A DNA stretch of 64,000 bases, taken from NCBI RefSeq assembly GCF_014898815.1, contig NW_026515482.1, positions 186,001 through 250,000 of the forward strand, given 5' to 3'. Positions 11,727-21,305 of this stretch are shown in pieces. The stretch comes from Panonychus citri. Taxonomy: Eukaryota > Arthropoda > Arachnida > Trombidiformes > Tetranychidae. The notes under the pieces are model-generated. The model ran no database searches. It saw only the letters and a list, made by a program, of their open reading frames with translations, and was not told the DNA's origin. The position numbers and the translations under genes are program-made. Each line of letters begins with the position of its first letter. Positions within the stretch are counted from its first letter, which is position 1.

Positions 11727-12426
11727 AATTGAAATTTTAACACTCACGAACATCGAAATGTCCAATTTCGATCACAGAGAAAAATGACCAGCACAACTTA
11801 CGACTGTATCAAGACAGGCACAGTCCGTCATCTTAAAGATGTCCACGAATCCAGCGTTACTACAACAGGCCATTCCAAGTTTCATAACGTTTTTCTCTTT
11901 GCTCTTTTCCTCTGAACATTTACTGAATTCGCTGAACGTATTTTTCTCGCACATGGAATCGCCGTCCTTTAATTTACTGAGACATTCCTTGAAAATTGCT
12001 TCTATCCCACTGACCAGCTCATCTTTCTGTTCCCAATCAAATTGTCCAATGTTAATTGTTAAATATTAATTGTTAATTGTTCCTCTTACCTCTTTACACT
12101 CCAAGTAACTTGCGACCTTTGCTAACACTGGTTTAACACCCTTTTCAATTACAGTGTTAAGGTCAGCGCCGTTTACCTTTAGATCACAATTACCTGAGAA
12201 AATATTGATTAGAATTGTCATTTAATTGTTGGTTTAACTTATTTTCGTTGATTAGTTAATTGTGTTCAATTTACATACCACAGATCTCTTTGTATGAAGC
12301 TTCTGCTGCTTTTTTAACTGGATTAACTTTACTCATTCCTGCCATACAATTACCGTTAACTGTGATTGATTGTAAACTTATGGTGATCACAATTAAACCA
12401 ATGATTCCGTAAATGTTAATCGACAT
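11493..12426 (-). CDS. Cysteine-rich secreted protein, unknown family
   Basis: Four exons, 12426-12279, 12193-12090, 12026-11802 and 11684-11493, join in phase to 222 residues. Residues 1-26 are a signal peptide (IYGIIGLIVITISL core, cleavage near NG-NC). The mature chain is Lys/Glu-rich with about 13 cysteines spread over all exons, including ACCSNAG and DCACLD. This suggests a small disulfide-bonded, mostly helical extracellular protein. The layout recalls lineage-specific arthropod secreted families such as DUF19- or DUF1397-type proteins, but I cannot assign it to one. No membrane segment follows the signal. A salivary, haemolymph or gut-lumen location is possible but unsupported. Confidence 0.7.
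11695..11722 (+). repeat. (GA)14 microsatellite in intron
   Basis: An uninterrupted GA run lies just upstream, in the minus-strand sense, of the last exon of the cysteine-rich gene. There it forms part of the polypyrimidine tract before the acceptor. Confidence 0.95.
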
Positions 12427-14911
12427 GATTGTTATTTTTTTGTTGATAATCTTTAATCACTTTGTAAATTAAATTAAATATTTTTTTTACGATAAGTTAT
12501 CAAGTTGATCAAATTGATATAATCAAAAGTATATCAATTGATTAAATTATTTAAACTAATTCTCACTCGTAAATACAAAAACTGATTACAATTGTTGATC
12601 TAAAAATCTCATTTTATACTTAAATTGTTAAGGGATGATCAATAATGATCATTATGATATTAATTGTTGATTCAGTTACCCAGTCATTTAATTGACAGTA
12701 TTAAGGACCATTATGTTTTTTGTGTAAATTGTTCAAATTTTCATCATAATCAACGAAACAATCAAGGTCTAAATTCACAACTGAATCAATATTGAAATGA
12801 ATAGGAGATTAATTATCTTTTCGTATTATTAATTTTCCTTAATACTTTTTGTTGTTTATTAATCTTCTTGTTTGCATACATTAAATTTTCAAGAGCAATT
12901 AATTTGGTTACATTAGACTAAATCACATCAGTTAATCATAATTAACTTTTTTAATTTCATCAACGTTCATCCAACTCAGAAAATTATCAAAGAAATGATT
13001 TAATTATCAAGCTAAATATTAGTTTTTCTATCGATTACTTTACCTTAAAGTAATTAACAGTTATGATTTTCTGGAATGGTTTGATTGTTAAATTGATTTG
13101 AATTGAGTTTTTTTAATTGTTTAATGATAGCTTGTCCATTCAACAGTTTACCATTGTGATTACATAACTAATCACAATAAAAAAGTTTTAAATCAATCCA
13201 GGAAATTGGAGAATCGGATTAACTGTATTTTTCAACCATTCATGTTCATTGAATTAAATTGTAACAATTAAACATTATCATCGATTTGGTTATTGTTGAT
13301 ATCCTGGTTTAGGTTTTTTTTGTTGATTTCTTGTGCCTCGTAATCAATTTGAACTACTTTTAATCACCACGATAATTAGCACACTGAATTTGTATCATAG
13401 CAATTATCACTAGTGGTCAAGAGCTACTGACCATTGAGAGGATTTCGGTCAATGTTAATGCTAAAACAATTAACTTAGTGATTAGATTATTTAAATCAAT
13501 AACGAAACATTGTTTATTTTCAACCATTTCATCATTTAAATTAGTAATCAATTGAAATTAGGTTAATTTTGCATTAAATGATTAGCTTTAATTGTCCTTG
13601 ATTTTTAATTACAATGAGATCATCAAAACAATTAGAGCTCCTAATATAATATTAATTGAAATCTGATACTTAATCAGCTCAACGAAAGGACTAAGGCTTC
13701 ATGATCATAATTAAAGATCATTAAATTAACAGCAATTTACAATGAACGAAATCAAGTATTTATATTCAATTAACTTTCCAATCAATTTGATTTAATTTTG
13801 ATCAACCTGAATGTTTAACCTGAAACAGAATGATAATCAATTGAAAGTTTGATTAACTAATATGAAAATGATTATAATCAGTTAAAAGGTAAATATTTTC
13901 GTTGAAACTGTGAACAATTTAATCAATTGTTTGCCATTATGATTTGAATTATGTTTTAATCAACTTTGATTAGTAAGAAGTGAGAAATCAAAATGAATTG
14001 TGGGCTCGTATTTTCACTTAATCAACAATTAATTGTTATTATAAAAAATCTCATCAATTCTTTGACATTAAAAAGTTCATTGGACTTGAAGTTTGATAAT
14101 CAAAGTTAATTGTGAAAAACATTTGGCTCCTTTTTCATTGATTTGTTATCGGACAATCAATAACAATTAAAATCTTTACAACTTATCATTAGTTAATTGT
14201 GAAAGTACAAGTGTATGTATAAGTTAATACATTTTCACATAATATTAGATAACAATTATCATGATAATCACTTGTTTCAAATCAATTGGTGGATTTCAAA
14301 TCCTTTTTGAGTTCGAAACAATTGATAAAACAGTTTTAATTGTAAAATCTAATTGCTATTAAACTGATAATTCTGTTAATTAACAATATGTAACATTTGG
14401 TTGATTCTTCGGTGCTTTCATAATCTTGTGATCCACGTTATGTCATTGCTCTAATTAGATAATTAATCTAATTGGAATGCAACAATTCAACAAGAAAACT
14501 TTTTAATTAACTAAATTGTTCAAGTTTTTCTATTCGTTGAGATTTTAATTGTTACTAAAAATATACAAATTGTTTCATCACAAATTGTGTTTATTAAAAT
14601 AGAAACATTTGGAAAATTTTTCCTCAGGAAAGTTTTGTGAATTGAATACAATTTAATTTTCTGCAAAAATTAATCTGATTCCAATTATCTAATCAGATGT
14701 TTGATTAACCAGAAATTTTCATCGTTGATTTGAATTTGGCGCTGCGAAAAAACCGAAACCGTTTTTATTTTTTTCAAACTTTGTTTTTGTTTTCAGTTTA
14801 AAAGAAAACAAATTTTTTTTCCTTAATTGTTGATCTTTTTCTCATTTTATTGATTTTTTCAAATTGATCGAAATGTTGACCTAATGTGAAGTGACCTTCG
14901 TTCTCTGTAGA
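12427..14911. other. Long A+T-rich intergenic region
   Basis: About 2.5 kb without an open frame, RNA gene or obvious repeat. It separates the divergent cysteine-rich gene and GCP4. TTCTCTGTAG directly before the GCP4 ATG looks like a splice acceptor, so a 5'-UTR intron may start in this region. Confidence 0.5.
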
Positions 14912-17085
14912 ATGTTACCCAAAATACCATTTGAAGAGCTGATCCATGCCTTGGAAGGAGCCGATTCCATATTCAAATCATGTCCCGATCTAATTAAATG
15001 TTACCTTCATCCTGCTCAAGTCGATCAAATTGAGAATCTTATCCGATTATGTGACCTTTACTCGACGATCAATAGGTTCATTGTGACTCATGAGAATGAG
15101 ATTTGTCGCTATAAACGTTCCCTATTCAAAGGTATCAACGAGGCCTTGCGACTCTACAAAATGGATGTACGAAGTTTGGAAAATGAGCTTGATGATCCGT
15201 GTTTGTCTTTGACCGCGTTCAGTAAACTCAGAAGATTTATACCAATTCACCAAGATATTATACAGATTCTTGAAACATCGGAGAAAACCAACCCCATGGA
15301 AACTTTAGATTCAATTTACAAAAAGTGTTTCTCACCTCATCCATTTTCCCGGTTAATCTTTGAAAGAATGTACAAAATCGCTTCGAAACCTTTGTTTGAT
15401 GATATTTGGTATTGGATGATTTATGGTCACTTAAGTGACCAAGGGAAGGGAAAATTTTTCATTGAATCAAATGATTCAGGATTAATTATTCTCTCAGGTT
15501 CACTGTTTCCATCATTTCTTAGTCAAAGTATTTGTAGTAAAATCTATTTCGCCGGTAAAGTTGTCAGAAGCTTCACCTGTAAAGGTAAATGTAACCGGTG
15601 ATAAACAATTAAAACGGAAAATAATCATCTTTAATTTCTGATATTTAGGTGATTCTCTCTCTCAAATTTTTGACGATAAACGAGCTGAACTTTTGGAACA
15701 ATATCAATCGATCATTGAAAAGCCTACTTTTGAGAAATTGGACTTCGAGCTTTTGATTGAGCAAATTCGAACGATTTGTGCCAAGGTAAGTGTTAGCAAT
15801 ATTAGTTCTATCTCTGAGAACTTATCATGGTGAAAATTTTCTCTCGATTCAACAGATTTCGATTGGACATGTTTTCGAGAAAGAAAATCTTCAAATGTAC
15901 CTTAAATTGATCAAAGACTTTGTCTTAGCGGGAAATGAAGATTTGTTAGGATGTTTCATCAACAATTTATTCGTAACTTTACAAAAAAAACCAGCAAATC
16001 GACGCAAGTTGGAAAAAGGTAAAGATCCAAATTAGTAAATCAATTAAATTCTAATTGTTCTCTTTTCGTTGTTTACAGGAGTTATGCTTTCGCTTAGTAA
16101 TACGCTGATGGACTTTTACAGTTCCGAAAGGCTGGAACGTGTTTCTAATTGTATTAGTATTAAACTGGCGGGAACAGTTGATTACAATAAATGGCCATCG
16201 ACTATTATTGAATTTTCATTCCCAGAAACTGTCAAGTCCATCATTAGAAATGATCACCTAATCGGGTTTGTTGGTTTCGAATTTTTTTTCTAAATAATCA
16301 AATTAACCAAATTCTATTTTTCTCTTTGTAATAGATATAACAAAATTTTCAATTTCTGTGTAAATTTATATCGAGCTAAAGAAACTCTGACTGAAGGCTG
16401 GCGATCGCTAATCAAGAACAAAAATAAAAAACCGATCTATTGGTTTCTTCATCATCGATTGTTATTAATTATTGGACATTTATACTACTTTTATAAAGCA
16501 AGTTGAAACTATTCTTCATCAATTTCGTATTTTAATTGTTTCTTTACTCATCTACAAATAGGTAAATGTAATTGAAAGACTTTATTATGAATTTACTTGC
16601 GTTGTTGAATCTTGTCAGGATATTGAGATTCTTATTGAAACTCATCATCAATTTGTCGTTAAACTGGTCACACAATCGTTATTGGATATTGATGCAGTGA
16701 GTTGATTGAACAATTTATTAAACAAGAAGCTTGTTACTAATTATTTTCATGTCGATTGATTTAACAAACTCACTCTTAGGTTTCCATGACTTTGAATGAT
16801 CTTTTCACATTCATTGGTAAAGCTTGTAATCAAATGGACGATAAACTGACCTTTAAAAATGTTGAAGATCTTGAAAAGGTATTGAATTAATTATATTTCC
16901 AACTACTATTACTTAACCACAATTAATTCAATTTTTTTCTTCCATTCTAACAGGAACTCAGCCAATTGTGCTCCAAATTGGATGGCTTATTTACAAGCCT
17001 TAAATCCTATTCCATTTGTCCAACTTTGTCACATCTTGTGATTCAAATTCATAAATGTTTAGGTTATCAATCAAGAAATTTTTGA
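14912..17085 (+). CDS. Tubgcp4: Gamma-tubulin complex component 4 (GCP4)
   Basis: Eight exons: 14912-15584, 15649-15785, 15856-16018, 16079-16265, 16335-16497, 16562-16696, 16780-16878 and 16954-17085. They join in phase for 562 residues, somewhat shorter than the roughly 660-residue vertebrate protein. The N-terminal GRIP1 part shows the GCP4 pattern LYKMDVRSLENELDDPCLS, the WYWMIYGHLSD segment and a following FFIESND, as in the GCP family 'W..yG.l.D...EFFI' block. The C-terminal GRIP2 part contains YNKIFNFCVNLYRAK and HLYYFYK-VNVIERLYYEF, which aligns with other GCP4 proteins without a gap. GCP4 sits in the gamma-tubulin ring complex that nucleates microtubules. Intron 5 needs a GC-AG splice (AAA|GCAAGT). 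RPB8 copy 2 begins 221 bases downstream. Confidence 0.9.
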
Positions 17086-17293
17086 TTTAACCCAATGAAA
17101 AATATTCATATTTGATATTGTGATAGTTTTACTTTGTAATTTCATTGTAAATTTCCGATACACTTAACTTCAATAAAGTCTCACATTAAGTTTCGAGCCG
17201 AAAAAAATCAGCTCAAGTTAATGATTTAGAAGCAGTAATAAATTATTACTAATAATTGTGGTTCCTGCACACGAGGTTAATTTTTGCTTTCTC

Positions 17294-18031
17294 AATTTCT
17301 TTTATAATGGATTCTGCTAATATTTTATTTTCTGAGAATTTTATTGTAATTGATGATAATTGTGATAATGTTGTCGGTGAAAATGTCAACAGAATTCATT
17401 GTGAAGGTGAAATAACCAAAAGTGATCTTTTACTCGATGTTTTGTCTTCGGTGTTCAAAGTAACCAGCGGTCAAACTCTTGAAGTTTTGTTAGTTAAGGA
17501 AATACAAGATCCTGTTGTCGATTTCGCCGAAAATGGTGACCCTATTCCTCGAGTTGACCCATTGGACACTTCATCAATTCTACCCGAATACTCATCATAC
17601 GAATATATTGTTCACGGAAAAATCTATGCAATAGAAAATAAGATGATTGGTACTGAGCCGATAATCGCAGTTCTTGCTTCGTTTGGTGGTTTATTGTTTC
17701 GTCTTCAATTACCATTAATTTACTCATCTAGTTGGGTAATTGACAATAATTTATTTCTCCTAATTAAACATCAGCTCTCGTTAATGCAACCACCGACTAT
17801 TCATCAACCCGAGAAAAAGGTCAAAAAGGAAATCAAAGTTAAGATGGAACCCGATTCATCATGAAATTCACCGATAAACTAACATCTACAGTTGATTGTA
17901 TTTCGTTATTTATTTGATCAAATTAATTGTAACTTTTATTCTGACAATCAATTAAAGTCTCACGTTTCAACTAATCATTAATTGCCAATTATTGGTGTTT
18001 TTTCATAACATTAAAACATGTGCTTTTGAAG
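17294..18031 (+). repeat. RPB8 duplication unit, copy 2
   Basis: Matches 7256-7992 at an offset of 10038, rising to 10039 after one inserted T in the 3'-UTR. Synonymous differences include CTT/CTC near 17777. Identity ends where this copy runs into GAAAGAGAGAGAG. Confidence 0.9.
17307..17864 (+). CDS. Rpb8: RNA polymerase I/II/III subunit RPABC3 (RPB8), copy 2
   Basis: Intronless and identical in protein sequence to the gene at 7269-7826, including the SUMO-motif tail. The open frame extends 17 codons upstream to an ATG at 17256. I chose 17307 because the similarity to copy 1 and to the family begins there and the upstream residues are unlike any RPB8. It sits 221 bases after the GCP4 stop in the same orientation, so its promoter differs from that of copy 1. 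Only the last 13 bases before the ATG are shared. Complete conservation at the protein level with a few silent changes suggests a very recent copy, gene conversion, or selection on both. Confidence 0.88.
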   Translation: MDSANILFSENFIVIDDNCDNVVGENVNRIHCEGEITKSDLLLDVLSSVFKVTSGQTLEVLLVKEIQDPVVDFAENGDPIPRVDPLDTSSILPEYSSYEYIVHGKIYAIENKMIGTEPIIAVLASFGGLLFRLQLPLIYSSSWVIDNNLFLLIKHQLSLMQPPTIHQPEKKVKKEIKVKMEPDSS

Positions 18032-18244
18032 AAAGAGAGAGAGTTTATTCTGCGAGTTAATTTTTGATTCAATTCATTGAATACTCCGATTGTAATCATA
18101 TTTACTACAATGACAATATACTGACAATATATTAAAAAAGTAGATGTTGAGAAAATTAATTATCAAAAACTGTAACAACTGATTCTGAAGATGAAAATAT
18201 TACATTAAGCAATTAATAAAGTTTGTGTTGTCTTTGAAACAGAT

Positions 18245-20485
18245 TTACTGTTTTGGCGAAAGATGATCAAGGAGCCAGAGAAGACAATTCATCTCAACGT
18301 CTAAACCATGAGATGTTTTGCCAATACTGTGATTGTCTTCATATACAAGGCACTTTGTGGCCACTCCACGGGCTTTTAGTCCATAGTAATAAGCTAAACC
18401 TTGGCACATAGCAACTCGTTTATCTTTGGTACCAAGGACCATTAGGACTGGCGTTTTGACTTTATCGATGTGGACAATTGGAGATCTGAGCATAAGATTT
18501 GACAAAAGATCTGATGAAGGTAAAGTGGTCAGTGGGTAAGATTCCAGTGAGCCAACACCTTCAACTAAATGCCAATCAGGGATATCTGATGTTGAGAAAC
18601 CGGCGGCAAGATCAGTAACGGGATTGAGGGGACAACAAGCACGAAAACCAAATTCGCTATGTTGACCAATCAAATGTGTAACCAAGAAACCACCATGACT
18701 ACCACCATATAAACAGACTTGATTTTTATCGACTTCTTTCCGATCAATGTAATAATTTAAGGCTTCCATACAATCGGCAACGTCTAATTCACCAACTTTA
18801 CCACATAAAATTTTATCGTGAGCTGAATTTATTCCTACAGATCCTCTGTAATTAACCAAAATCACTTTGAATCCAACCTCAGCCATAATTGCAACTCTTG
18901 GCATGTAAGTGGCAACGAATGAGCTATGGGGTCCACCATGAGGAATTAATATAGTCGGGGTGGGTTTGCCGAAAGATTCTTTGGGTCCGATGAGAATACA
19001 AGTGATTAATTGTTGGCCATTAGTTGAATCGCTTTTCAATATCTTGTCACATCTGAAGTCAATTTCATCTCGTCTCACCACCAAATCGGGATCGACTGAT
19101 GTTAATTGGGTTATTTGATTGTTCTTCAATTTACCAATCTTTATATTAGATCCCATATTCGGTTGAGTTAAATTGAGAACAATTATATCATCACGAAAAT
19201 CTAAAATGGAAACTACTTGACCCCCTTCGACTGGAATGAGTTGTCTTTGACCATTTTCTGCATCAACCAAGAAAATATGAGCTCGATAAACAAGTTCTGG
19301 GTTGACGATTATTTTCTTATCATCTGATGTCCAACACCTTTTAGGTAAATAAAGGGAATAAAATGTTTCGAAAGTCGTTGGTGCATCGGGTTCATTAAGT
19401 TGTGAACTTCCGACATCGATCAGAGTTTTGACTTGTCCATCTTTCAAATTGAGAAGGGTCAATGATGATGCACCAAAATGTGGACCTGAAGATGGATTGA
19501 CCAAGAAAACAATCTTGCTTGAATCATTACTGACTCGAGGGCTTCTTACTGATTGATCAAAGTTTCCGCCGAAAATGATGACAGGATCTGATTCGGGATC
19601 ACGTAAGTCACATTTGTAGAGACATGATTTTCTAATTGGACAGAAAATGAGACCTAATCGACGAGGTTCCTCTTTTATCCCGACGAATCCAATAGTTTTA
19701 TTGTCGATCCAGAAACCTTCGCTGCAAGATACATCGGGTATGTCAATGGTCCGTATCTTGTAATCATCGTTAAGATCAACTATATAGACCATCGGATGAC
19801 AAGTTCCCTCGAGTTGTTCACCCCAATCCTCCTTGATTAGATATTCATCACCTTGACCGGTGGTTTTCACATCTTCACCTTCACTTATTTCCTTGTCGCC
19901 ATTTTTATCATCACTTTTTTTCTTATCACCGAAAAATCCACTTGTTGTTTTAAATTTTTCAGCGATAAACATCAATTTAGCTCCATCACGAGACCATTTT
20001 GGAGAACCAAATGTCTCAAACAAATGAATTGTACCAAAACTCTTATCTTTTCCTCCATCCAAAGTCTTGAGTAGACCTTTTTTTGACCAAAATTCGATGA
20101 CTTGACCACTTTTCCCATCTTTGCTGGTGTCACGGACAATCGCTGTCAATTTACCATCGAAAGTTGAAATGCGACAAAGTTCACTTGCCACACCTTGACC
20201 ACTAGAAACATGAGTAATAGAATTGACCAGATCGTCACCTTGCAGATTAACAATATAATCAGAAAAAAATTGTTTCTTTTCAACAGAAATCAAATCAACT
20301 TGACTATAGTTTACTCTTAAATTGTAGTTTATTGATGAAGATCCAATAGGAAGTAACGAAGCTGATACAGCATTTCCAGTTGAACCATATTTTGTGAAGA
20401 TGTTGATCAAATTGTCAATCACCACCGAATTAGATGAAGGCAAACCTTTAATTTCTCGACACAAGTTGATTAAACGGGAAGACAT
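18245..20485 (-). CDS. Apeh: Acylaminoacyl-peptidase (acylamino-acid-releasing enzyme)
   Basis: A single exon of 746 residues, close to the 732 of the human enzyme. It is an S9C serine peptidase of the prolyl oligopeptidase family. It removes N-acetylated amino acids from short blocked peptides in the cytosol. The N-terminal part is a beta-propeller with FGSPKWSRDG and EDWGEQLEG segments. The C-terminal alpha/beta-hydrolase carries the oxyanion-side HGGPHSSF, the nucleophile elbow GGSHGG (Ser about 596), the acid in LGTKDKRV (Asp about 688) and a His in DNHS (about 719). STSDIPDW, typical of APEH, is present. An insert rich in Lys/Asp/Gly at about residues 187-215 is lineage-specific. The gene is divergent from NELF-C/D. 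Confidence 0.95.
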   Translation of the reverse strand: MSSRLINLCREIKGLPSSNSVVIDNLINIFTKYGSTGNAVSASLLPIGSSSINYNLRVNYSQVDLISVEKKQFFSDYIVNLQGDDLVNSITHVSSGQGVASELCRISTFDGKLTAIVRDTSKDGKSGQVIEFWSKKGLLKTLDGGKDKSFGTIHLFETFGSPKWSRDGAKLMFIAEKFKTTSGFFGDKKKSDDKNGDKEISEGEDVKTTGQGDEYLIKEDWGEQLEGTCHPMVYIVDLNDDYKIRTIDIPDVSCSEGFWIDNKTIGFVGIKEEPRRLGLIFCPIRKSCLYKCDLRDPESDPVIIFGGNFDQSVRSPRVSNDSSKIVFLVNPSSGPHFGASSLTLLNLKDGQVKTLIDVGSSQLNEPDAPTTFETFYSLYLPKRCWTSDDKKIIVNPELVYRAHIFLVDAENGQRQLIPVEGGQVVSILDFRDDIIVLNLTQPNMGSNIKIGKLKNNQITQLTSVDPDLVVRRDEIDFRCDKILKSDSTNGQQLITCILIGPKESFGKPTPTILIPHGGPHSSFVATYMPRVAIMAEVGFKVILVNYRGSVGINSAHDKILCGKVGELDVADCMEALNYYIDRKEVDKNQVCLYGGSHGGFLVTHLIGQHSEFGFRACCPLNPVTDLAAGFSTSDIPDWHLVEGVGSLESYPLTTLPSSDLLSNLMLRSPIVHIDKVKTPVLMVLGTKDKRVAMCQGLAYYYGLKARGVATKCLVYEDNHSIGKTSHGLDVEMNCLLWLLDHLSPKQ

Positions 20486-20762
20486 GATGAAAAAGAATCA
20501 AACAATGACAAAGAAAGTCTACAGCGTAATTGAAGACAATTACTAATCCAATCAGTGGGTCTTTCAGATAACCCAAATGACTAACTATGTAACTTTAAAC
20601 CAACAATCAAGAACAAAGAGCAATAAGATTTAAATTACTCTTTGATCAAGAACCAGAAATCTAACCATAAACAGAGAAAATGAGCCGCGATTTTCAAAGC
20701 CACAACTTGAGGCGAATGTCTGATTGTGTCCATTTGATAGAAAAAGCATCTTCGATCAGAAT

Positions 20763-20985
20763 CAATAGATTAATGGACTTTTAAAGTTCCAACATATTTC
20801 AATTGAACACTTGATTATAATGAATAAAATACTAAACAATTTATCATTAAACAAGAAGCACAATTGTTATTAACATTTCTTTCATGTCAATTTATTCAAT
20901 CAACCAATTGATTTAACAAACTCACTTTTAGGTTTCCATGACTTTACATCATCTTTTCACGATCATGAGAGCTCAAAGCTTGTGT
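20763..20985 (+). pseudogene. Relic fragment of GCP4 (intron 6 / exon 7 and part of exon 4)
   Basis: The block around 20836-20985 follows GCP4 16706-16850. Shared runs include ATTAAACAAGAAGC, GATTTAACAAACTCAC, then TTAGGTTTCCATGACTTT and ATCTTTTCAC, which crosses the intron 6 acceptor into exon 7. A shorter match (ATGGACTTTTA-AGTTCC) to exon 4 lies at about 20771. Substitutions and small indels are frequent and the frame is not kept. It is a partial DNA-level copy that retains intron sequence, so it is not a retrocopy. Confidence 0.75.
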
Positions 20986-21134
20986 TTATTATGGAAATTT
21001 CATCGTTAATCACTTAGTCTTATCACTCAATCGTTAATAAAGTTAAAATAAATTCTAAAATTAATGAAATGATTATTGTAACAATTAATTTCTGTTTTAA
21101 TTGAAAGACAAAAAGAGAAGAAAATGAGATCGAT

Positions 21135-21150
21135 TATCGATTAATCGATA
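21135..21150. promoter_or_regulatory. 16-bp palindrome TATCGATTAATCGATA (DRE-like)
   Basis: A perfect inverted repeat made of two TATCGAT half sites around TA, 155 bases upstream of the NELF-C/D ATG. TATCGATA is the DNA replication-related element bound by DREF at insect housekeeping promoters. Use here is inferred. Confidence 0.45.
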
Positions 21151-21305
21151 GAGGGAACGAGCTGTCAGGCTGACAAGTTGGAAGGGAAAATAACAAGAGC
21201 CTTGTTGGAAAAGACATTTTGTTTTCTTTCATTTTGATTATTGTGACAATTAATTAATTACTTTTCATTTTATTTTTTCTTTTCTCTTTGTTACATTCTT
21301 AAACT

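Larger units (their letters stand above)
20486..21305. other. Divergent promoter region between APEH and NELF-C/D
   Basis: Holds a decayed GCP4 fragment (about 20763-20985) and a perfect 16-base palindrome made of DRE-like half sites (21135-21150). Otherwise A+T-rich. Confidence 0.6.
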
